This document shows, in pieces, positions 13,281 through 18,896 of a stretch of DNA of 18,896 nucleotides. Each line of letters begins with the position of its first letter. The stretch's first letter is position 1. Source of the DNA: Paenibacillaceae bacterium UBA6304. GTDB taxonomy: Bacteria; Bacillota; Bacilli; Paenibacillales; Paenibacillaceae. Location of the stretch: contig DJTQ01000436.1 in assembly GCA_002439285.1 (NCBI GenBank), forward strand, positions 1 to 18,896, given 5' to 3'. The notes below the pieces were generated by a model that saw only the letters and a list, made by a program, of their open reading frames with translations, had not been told where the DNA came from and searched no databases. Position numbers and translations under genes: made by a program.

Positions 13281-13311
13281 AATCCACAACCGAATGAGGT
13301 TGTGGATTTTT
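13281..13311 (+). terminator. Terminator of solute-binding protein gene; palindromic repeat copy 3
   Basis: AATCCACAACC (13281-13291) pairs with GGTTGTGGATT (13298-13308) in an 11-bp stem, followed by TTTTTGCT. The innermost pair of copy 1 (G-C) is broken by a C-to-A change, leaving loop GAATGA. On the minus strand its tail is TTCTCTG, so it should not stop the convergent exporter operon well. Confidence 0.85.
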
Positions 13312-13336
13312 GCTGGTGTTTTATCCGGTCAGGGAC

Positions 13337-14191
13337 CTATACTTTCTTCAATGATGCCCTATACACAGATAATCCATAAAATACTACGGCGGTAACCATC
13401 AGAACAAGGATACTTGCTGTGGCGGTCGTTGTATAATCGCCAAATTTGAAGGTTACGCCCAACATATCCTTGAATTCAGCAACGTTCTCTGAGGGCATTC
13501 CTTCAAAGGATGAGGCTATGGGCGTCTCCATCATGACTTGACGGAACAGAGCTGCTGCATGGGAAACCGGGAACAGCTTAATAATCCATTGCACTCCTCC
13601 CGGGAGCATGCTAATAGGAAGATAGATTCCCGTTATAAAGCCAATCAGCGTTCCAATAACCGTGCTCGCCGTTGCGAAGGCATTTTGACTTTTAAAGAAA
13701 GACACAATAAAGAATATAATGGCTGTATTCACAAAGGCTGAAAGTACAATTAATACGAGCACCTTCAGCAAGACCGGCAGACTCATCATAGTCCCGCCAT
13801 TAGCGATGATATAGATTTCACCAAGCACAAGCGTAACAACACTCATAATCAGTGCAATGATAAATGCGCTAAGAACGTATCCGCCTGCAATACTATTTCT
13901 GCTTAACGGTGAGGAATAGAAGTCCTTCGTGATTTTCTGTGTTTTATCATTGATCATGATGCCGAACGCACCCATAGACGTCGTGAATGTGGTTACTGCC
14001 AGCATTCCCGCGATAATCCAGTTGTCCATCATTTCTCTCGCACCCGGCACATCATTAAGATCGGAGGTCCACACATCGCCGAGAAACAATACATAGAGTC
14101 CGAGTATAATAAATACGGCTAGCAGAGAGAAGAATACGGAAGACCTATCTCTGAAAAATACTTTGAGGTTTCTTTTTGTAAATCCAATCAT
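13337..14191 (-). CDS. ABC-2 type exporter permease
   Basis: A 284-residue inner-membrane protein with about six hydrophobic segments (near 19-38, 59-79, 102-130, 139-165, 171-197 and 258-276). The layout and the LPISMLPGGVQWIIKLFPVSHAAALFR block before the last helix are typical of ABC-2 permeases of the drug or antibiotic efflux type (PF01061/PF12698). It would form a transporter with the ATPase encoded just upstream; the ATPase stop and this start overlap by 4 bases (ATGA), so the pair is one operon. The exported substrate is unknown; related systems move antibiotics, lipids or peptides. No clear minus-strand terminator follows. Confidence 0.9.
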   Translation of the reverse strand: MIGFTKRNLKVFFRDRSSVFFSLLAVFIILGLYVLFLGDVWTSDLNDVPGAREMMDNWIIAGMLAVTTFTTSMGAFGIMINDKTQKITKDFYSSPLSRNSIAGGYVLSAFIIALIMSVVTLVLGEIYIIANGGTMMSLPVLLKVLVLIVLSAFVNTAIIFFIVSFFKSQNAFATASTVIGTLIGFITGIYLPISMLPGGVQWIIKLFPVSHAAALFRQVMMETPIASSFEGMPSENVAEFKDMLGVTFKFGDYTTTATASILVLMVTAVVFYGLSVYRASLKKV

Positions 14192-15102
14192 TCCCGCACC
14201 TCCTTGCCTGTTATACCGATGAAGGCATCATCCATGGTCCCGCTTGTAACCTCAAAACCTCGAATGTGATCCTTGCAGGCGTGAATCATCGGCAGTGCTT
14301 CCATGGTTGATGGCAATGGAATCACGACTCGGTCAGCAATACAGGTATAAGATGCATTTTGTTCATCTAATAGGAGGCACACCTGGTCGATATTTGTACA
14401 AATCAGAGATAGCTTATCATGGGAGTAATTTTCCTTTAACTCTGCAGGAGTACCCTTTGCGGCAATTTGGCCATCGTCAATGACAATGATATAATCCGCT
14501 TCGGCAGCTTCCTCCATATAATGCGTGGTAAGAAAAACGGTCATTCCTGTTTTCCTTTGCAGGTGCATGATTGTCTCCCATACGCTTTTTCTAGTCTGCG
14601 GATCAAGACCGGTGGTGGGTTCATCTAAAAAGAGAATTGTAGGCGTGTTGACAAGAGCTCTTGCAATGTCGCAACGTCTACGCTGACCCCCCGATAGCTT
14701 CCCATAATGACGCTTCAATAAATCAGATACGCCTGTTGCGGTAGCTGCATTATGGACTGCATCGTCCAGTGCAGCACCCTTTAGCCCATAAAACCCTCCG
14801 CGAATTCTAAGATTCTCTTCAATGGTCAGAAGCGGATCCAGCAGTCCGTCCTGAAATACCACCCCGATGGCGGAACGGATTTGATCATCTTCTCTGCCTA
14901 ACTCGTGGCCATTTAAGCTTACCTCTCCGCTGTCCTGCTTCAGAAAAGTACAAATGATGTCAATCGTTGTGGATTTGCCCGCACCGTTAGGTCCAAGGAA
15001 TGCGAATAGCTTCCCCTTTTCTACGTAAAAACTAATTCCTTTCACAGCGTGAACATTACCGTAAGACTTATGCAGATTGGATACCTCAATGATTTTATCC
15101 AT
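14188..15102 (-). CDS. ABC transporter ATP-binding protein, DrrA/NatA-like
   Basis: A 304-residue ATPase with all nucleotide-binding motifs: Walker A GPNGAGKS (37-44), Q-loop Q84, signature LSGGQ (136-140), Walker B ILFLDEP (156-162, catalytic E161) and H-loop H194. About 90 residues follow the ATPase core, as in DrrA-type exporter ATPases. AAGGTG lies 8 bases before ATG 15102. It powers the ABC-2 permease encoded next. This is a drug-efflux-style exporter rather than a sugar importer, so it does not supply the missing permease for the solute-binding protein at 11573. Confidence 0.93.
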   Translation of the reverse strand: MDKIIEVSNLHKSYGNVHAVKGISFYVEKGKLFAFLGPNGAGKSTTIDIICTFLKQDSGEVSLNGHELGREDDQIRSAIGVVFQDGLLDPLLTIEENLRIRGGFYGLKGAALDDAVHNAATATGVSDLLKRHYGKLSGGQRRRCDIARALVNTPTILFLDEPTTGLDPQTRKSVWETIMHLQRKTGMTVFLTTHYMEEAAEADYIIVIDDGQIAAKGTPAELKENYSHDKLSLICTNIDQVCLLLDEQNASYTCIADRVVIPLPSTMEALPMIHACKDHIRGFEVTSGTMDDAFIGITGKEVRE

Positions 15103-15160
15103 TTCTCACGCACCTTGCTCATATTGGATTTAAGTAGGTACAAGGAAGCTAATTACTACT

Positions 15161-15187
15161 ATTATACGTTCACAAAGTGATAATCAA
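15161..15187 (-). promoter_or_regulatory. Promoter of ABC exporter operon
   Basis: On the minus strand TATAAT (15166-15161) follows TTGATT (15187-15182) with a short 15-base spacer. The inverted repeat TCAC-AAA-GTGA (15170-15180) fills the spacer and may be an operator. The short spacer makes the -35 assignment uncertain. Confidence 0.45.
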
Positions 15188-15235
15188 TATATACTATGTA
15201 ATACTTTTCTCAATAAGATCACCCTGATTAAGGAG

Positions 15236-15281
15236 ACAAAAGAAAGCAGCCTCTATCCGAAGCGGACAGAGGTTGCTGCTT
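15236..15281 (-). terminator. Rho-independent terminator of GH94 gene
   Basis: Read on the minus strand, CTGCTT (15276-15281) pairs with AAGCAG (15244-15249). After a 3-base bulge, CCTCT pairs with AGAGG, then TCCG with CGGA around loop AAG. The transcript then runs into TTTCTTTTGT. It starts a few bases after the GH94 stop. Confidence 0.75.
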
Positions 15282-15286
15282 ATCCC

Positions 15287-17668
15287 TTACCCCATAATAA
15301 CTCGTACATGGTTCTCGGCTTCCATTTTGGCGACCGGAATCAGATTGCCTTGAATTTCTTCGCCGTTAATAACGATATGAGAAACTCCCTTTTGTACACC
15401 GTTCTTGTTCTCCACCTGAATGTTCAGCTTCTTGCCACGGAATTCCCGCACCATGGAGAAGTCCTTCCAGTCGGAGGGAACGCACGGATTAATCCGAAGG
15501 CCGTCAAACTGCGGTTGAATCCCCATGATACCCTCTACCAAGGAGACCATTACCGTCGAGGCGGTGCCGGTGAGCCAGTGGACATGCGCCCGGCCTTGAT
15601 ACGGGCTGTCTTTGGACTCGACGAACTGCCCGTGCACGTAGGGCTCGAGTTTGCGGATTTCAGCTTTATCGTTCATACTTGCCGGGCTGCAATCCAGGAA
15701 ATATTGAAACGCGCGATCCCCGTTGCCAATTAGGGTTTCCGCCAAAATGAGCCATCCTTGCGGCTGGCTGAAGATGCCGGCATTCTCCTTGGTTGATGCG
15801 TTGAAAAGGACCATCCGTGCTACAGGCATCCCGTATTCCTTGAACGGCGGATAGCATAACATGGTGCCGTATTCGGTCCGCAGATTGTCGTACACTTTGT
15901 CCATGGCGAGCTTCGCCTGATCCGGACGGGCTGCGCCGCTTAATACGGCCCAGCTCTGCGGATTCAGCCAGATACGTGCCTCATCGTTCTCCCAGGAGCC
16001 GATGGTATAGTTATCTTCCGTAAAACCACGGACGAATTGATCATCCTCCCAGGCATGCTTCTGAATGTTCGCGTCCAGCTCATCAAGCAGACCTTGTGCC
16101 CATTCTACATCGTCAGGCTTGTTCTTGTTCTGCGCAATCTCCATGAACACATTGAAGGCCATGTACAATTGGAAGGCCACAAAGAGCGATTCCCCCTTAG
16201 CTCCCAGGCGCAGACAATCGTTCCAGTCGGCGTAGAGCCCGACCGGCATGCCGTGTTCACCCATGCGATCCAAGCTGAATTGAAGTGCCTGGCGTAAATG
16301 CTCGTAAACCGTGTCTTCACCGTGATCCGAATAAGGAATCACTTCATCCGTAAAGCCCCAGTTACCGCTTTCCTTCAAGTATTTAATCACGGTCGGGAAC
16401 AACCACAGAGCATCGTCGGCACGATAATGGGGATGGCCGGTTTCCTGCACGTATTTCGGGTCGTCGGGCGTGCCCTCATGCCCGGGGTTATGGTCGAATT
16501 TCACGAGCGGAAGACCGCCGCCGTTGGACACCTGGGCGGAGATCATTAGTCTCAGGCGTTCGAGAGCCATTTCATGATCCAGATGAATGATGCCTTGAAT
16601 ATCCTGCACGGTATCTCGATAGCCGAGTCCGTTGCGCAGACCGCAGTATTGGAAGGAGGCGGCACGGGACCAAATGAAGGTGATGAAGCATTGGTAGGCG
16701 TTCCAAGTATTGATCATGCTGTTCAGATTTTCGCTTGGCGTCTGGACCTGAAAACGGTTAAGCTTGCCGTGCCAAAATGCCTTCAGCTCTTCGAGCTCTT
16801 TATCCACGATGGACAGATCTTTATAATGGCTGAGAATTTCGGACGCACCCTGCTCGTCATATTGTCCCAGGAGGAAGACGATTTCTTTCTCTTCTCCCGG
16901 CTGCAAATCCACGTTGATCTGCAAGGCACCGCAGGAGTTGGTGTTATAGTTTAGCGAATTGGAGCACTGGCCCTGTGCGACGGAGGACGGATTGCCGTAA
17001 CTGCGGTAATCGCCGAGAAACGTATCGCGGTCACCATCGTAGGCGGTTACCTCCGCGCCCGCGGCGCCGAAGAATCTCCAGCATTGATCCTCGGGAACGT
17101 TCTCATTAATGGACTGGAGGATCATATTGTTCTTGTAATAGGTCCGTGAAATGAACAAAGTGTATTGTAGATTAACGTTATCCTGTTCATAGTTGTTATG
17201 GTTGGTGAATTCCACAAATCCGAAGAGAGCCAGCTTTCGGGGCTTGGAGCCATCATTGCGGATCTTCAGGCGCCACACCTCGTAAGTTTTGTTCATCGGC
17301 ACATAATATAAGGTTTCCGTCCGGATGTCGTCATACTCCGAAACGATGTTTGTGTATCCGGTTCCATGATGGCATACCGACTTGTACTGATCCAAATCCT
17401 TACCTACCGGCTGCCAAGAGCCGGACCAATAATCCCCGTTCTCCAAGTCCCGGACATAAATATAGCGTCCCGGCTCATCCTGGGAATTGAAGTGGTATCG
17501 CATATGTCGTCCGTTTGCGCCGGATTTTACAAAGCTATACCCTCCTGCATTGCCGGAAATGATGGCGCCATATTCCGGTGAGCCGAGATAATTCGCCCAA
17601 GGGGCCGGCGTATTCGGCTTCGTAATGAGATACTCCTTATTTTTGTCGTCAAAGTAGCCGTATTGCAT
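15287..17668 (-). CDS. GH94 disaccharide phosphorylase (cellobiose phosphorylase-like)
   Basis: A 793-residue family 94 inverting phosphorylase. The start MQYGYFDDKNKEYLIT and PAPWANYLGS are the usual N-terminal sandwich domain. The (alpha/alpha)6 catalytic domain has GLGYRDTVQD (347-356) and ADWNDCLRLG (480-489), where D484 is the expected general acid. GIFSQPQGW, YVHGQFV and HWLTGTAS follow. It cleaves a beta-linked disaccharide with phosphate, giving a sugar 1-phosphate in the cytoplasm. CSNS...CGAL in the N-terminal domain recalls diacetylchitobiose and cellobionic acid phosphorylases, so cellobiose is not assured. ATG 17668 is used: AGGAGG is 7 bases before it but only one base from ATG 17674. 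It is divergent from a YesM-like sensor kinase, which may control it. Confidence 0.9.
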   Translation of the reverse strand: MQYGYFDDKNKEYLITKPNTPAPWANYLGSPEYGAIISGNAGGYSFVKSGANGRHMRYHFNSQDEPGRYIYVRDLENGDYWSGSWQPVGKDLDQYKSVCHHGTGYTNIVSEYDDIRTETLYYVPMNKTYEVWRLKIRNDGSKPRKLALFGFVEFTNHNNYEQDNVNLQYTLFISRTYYKNNMILQSINENVPEDQCWRFFGAAGAEVTAYDGDRDTFLGDYRSYGNPSSVAQGQCSNSLNYNTNSCGALQINVDLQPGEEKEIVFLLGQYDEQGASEILSHYKDLSIVDKELEELKAFWHGKLNRFQVQTPSENLNSMINTWNAYQCFITFIWSRAASFQYCGLRNGLGYRDTVQDIQGIIHLDHEMALERLRLMISAQVSNGGGLPLVKFDHNPGHEGTPDDPKYVQETGHPHYRADDALWLFPTVIKYLKESGNWGFTDEVIPYSDHGEDTVYEHLRQALQFSLDRMGEHGMPVGLYADWNDCLRLGAKGESLFVAFQLYMAFNVFMEIAQNKNKPDDVEWAQGLLDELDANIQKHAWEDDQFVRGFTEDNYTIGSWENDEARIWLNPQSWAVLSGAARPDQAKLAMDKVYDNLRTEYGTMLCYPPFKEYGMPVARMVLFNASTKENAGIFSQPQGWLILAETLIGNGDRAFQYFLDCSPASMNDKAEIRKLEPYVHGQFVESKDSPYQGRAHVHWLTGTASTVMVSLVEGIMGIQPQFDGLRINPCVPSDWKDFSMVREFRGKKLNIQVENKNGVQKGVSHIVINGEEIQGNLIPVAKMEAENHVRVIMG

Positions 17669-17719
17669 GACCATTCCTCCTATTGAGTGGATGACAGGCA
17701 GGGCAATAAACGCGCGTTC

Positions 17720-17813
17720 ACAAAGGTGTTGAAGTATCCCAACCCAATCTAATCATAAGATAGTTTCGCCCAACCTAAAACCCCATATTTGTGAAAAATA
17801 AACAAAGGTTGAA
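17720..17813. repeat. Direct repeat ACAAAGGT(GT)TGAA in divergent intergenic region
   Basis: ACAAAGGTGTTGAA at 17720-17733 and ACAAAGGTTGAA at 17802-17813 differ by a two-base insertion and lie 82 bases apart between the divergent GH94 and sensor kinase genes. They could be binding sites for a shared regulator, perhaps the kinase's cognate response regulator. Confidence 0.3.
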
Positions 17814-17822
17814 TTCTTCTCA

Positions 17823-17852
17823 TTGTCCGATATTAAGAGTTATAGCTATAAT
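17823..17852 (+). promoter_or_regulatory. Promoter of sensor kinase gene
   Basis: TTGTCC (17823-17828) and TATAAT (17847-17852) are separated by 18 bases, 54 bases before the GTG start. Confidence 0.5.
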
Positions 17853-17906
17853 GAGGTTTATATTTATCCGGGATTGAAAATGGCATAAGAGGCGGAGGAC
17901 CACGCG

Positions 17907-18896
17907 GTGATAGAACGGATTACGAGAAGTATAAAGTCTTTATTTTACGGCAGACCGAGGAAATTAGCATTTAAAATACCTTTTGCCTATTTCTTAGTCA
18001 TCTTGTTTACGGTGGGATTCAGCTATTTGGTAATGAATCAAATAGCTGCGAATTCAGCACAGAAGAAAATTAATGAGGCGTCCTTACAAACGATTACTTC
18101 CATCCAGACCAATGTCGATTTAATGATTGAAAACGTTAACAACTACTCTAAGATGATCTTCTCCGATCATAATCTGCAAAACTTGCTGAGACAGGGGGAC
18201 GTGTATGCCAACCTTCAAACCCAGTCTAAGGTCAGCGCTTATTTGTATAATCTTATGCAAGCGGTTCCCATTATTGATTCTGTTAATATTTTCGATAATT
18301 CGGGCCATCGTTTCTCGGTTGGAACCGAGGAATTACCGACTTTTATGGAAGCAAACATAGAGGATGCTCCTTGGTATGAGCAAGTGGTACAAAATAAAGG
18401 GAAGTATATGTTGAGACTAAACGGCAGCGGAACCATTTCGGAGGGGACCACCGATGGGAATTTCGTCTCATTCATTCGTTTGATCAGGGATATTGATAAC
18501 ACCTCACGACTCGGAATTCTCGTAATTAATATCAAAGATGATGCATTAGTGCAGGCTTATTCCAACTTGCTCAATCAGAATTCGTTGGAAATCGCTATTT
18601 TAGATGAGAATAATGAGATTATCGTAGCCGATTCCACCGAAGATCAAAGAGATGCCGTCTTTAAAGAGATTCTGATAACAAACAAAGATAGATTGGAGCA
18701 ACAATTTCAACAAGGCAACTCCGGAGTTCTTACATTGAGTTCCGCTTCGCAGAAATATAGCGTTTCTTATCTTTCGGATGGGCCGTATCATTGGAAATTT
18801 GTAAGTATAACGCCGCACAACATCATTGAGTCGGGAAACAAATCGCTTGTGCTGTTAGCGCTGATTCTGCTGGTGATTAACGGAACTATTTTCTTT
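17907..18896 (+). CDS. YesM-like sensor histidine kinase, N-terminal part (runs off window)
   Basis: An open frame of 330 codons from GTG 17907 to the window edge with no stop; CGGAGG is 8 bases before the start. After a basic N-terminus (MIERITRSIKSLFYGRPRKL) comes a first membrane helix (about 24-43). An extracellular sensor domain of the double-Cache type follows (roughly 45-310), containing SIQTNVDLMIENVNNYSKMIFSD, DAPWYEQVV and FIRLIRDIDNTSRLGILVINI. A second helix (about 313-330) is cut by the edge. This matches the N-terminal half of YesM-type kinases, which signal to an AraC-type response regulator controlling sugar uptake. HAMP, His-kinase and ATPase domains are expected beyond the window, so the kinase assignment rests on the N-terminal pattern. 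Confidence 0.85.
   Translation, partial: MIERITRSIKSLFYGRPRKLAFKIPFAYFLVILFTVGFSYLVMNQIAANSAQKKINEASLQTITSIQTNVDLMIENVNNYSKMIFSDHNLQNLLRQGDVYANLQTQSKVSAYLYNLMQAVPIIDSVNIFDNSGHRFSVGTEELPTFMEANIEDAPWYEQVVQNKGKYMLRLNGSGTISEGTTDGNFVSFIRLIRDIDNTSRLGILVINIKDDALVQAYSNLLNQNSLEIAILDENNEIIVADSTEDQRDAVFKEILITNKDRLEQQFQQGNSGVLTLSSASQKYSVSYLSDGPYHWKFVSITPHNIIESGNKSLVLLALILLVINGTIFF

Noticed and set aside
13337..15102. ABC genes as the missing transporter for the solute-binding protein
   Set aside because: The permease is of the ABC-2 exporter type and the ATPase is DrrA-like. They lie on the opposite strand under their own promoter.
16037..16954. Several plus-strand open frames opposite the GH94 gene
   Set aside because: The reverse strand of a G+C-rich coding sequence commonly stays open; the GH94 frame has all family motifs and these have none.
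1..18896. CRISPR array, phage, transposase, toxin-antitoxin or other defence system
   Set aside because: No regularly spaced repeats, integrase, transposase or recognisable defence protein was seen on either strand.

Overview
The window looks like chromosomal DNA of a Paenibacillus-type Firmicute. The signs are strong AGGAGG-type ribosome binding sites with several TTG/GTG starts, an LplA-like solute-binding lipoprotein, a YesM-like sensor kinase, an AraC regulator with an N-terminal cupin, and carbohydrate-active enzymes of families GH43 and GH94. The assignment is by family resemblance only; no search was run.

Layout. (1) 25-654: five tRNA genes (Arg, His, Gln, Pro, Gly) in one direction. 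(2) 720-2633: an AT-rich module with a TetR regulator, a C-terminal relic of a lost SDR gene on the minus strand, and an intact SDR oxidoreductase. It is bounded by two near-identical palindromic repeats. (3) 2671-4136: an NfrA-type nitroreductase and a MarR regulator, divergent, with two mirror-image operators between them. (4) 4301-7115: two adjacent, closely related HI0933/BaiN-like flavoproteins, probably one operon. (5) 7294-8926: a small lipoprotein (minus) and an adenosine deaminase-family hydrolase (plus). (6) 8929-13311: a GH43 beta-xylosidase, a convergent AraC regulator and a solute-binding lipoprotein. The GH43 and lipoprotein genes have nearly identical upstream control regions, so the three genes look like a small xylan/arabinoxylan-utilisation regulon. 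(7) 13337-15187: an ABC-2 type exporter operon (minus). (8) 15236-18896: a GH94 disaccharide phosphorylase (minus), divergent from a YesM-type sensor kinase that runs off the right edge.

The most notable structures are non-coding. The palindrome AATCCACAACCG / CGGTTGTGGATT plus a T-run recurs four times as a terminator behind unrelated transcription units. Two promoters 2.5 kb apart share 41 of 46 aligned positions upstream of their -10 boxes, with the AraC gene between them. The MarR/nitroreductase intergenic region holds two operators that match in inverted orientation. No CRISPR array, prophage, transposase or defence system is visible, and no clearly new multi-gene system can be claimed from the sequence.
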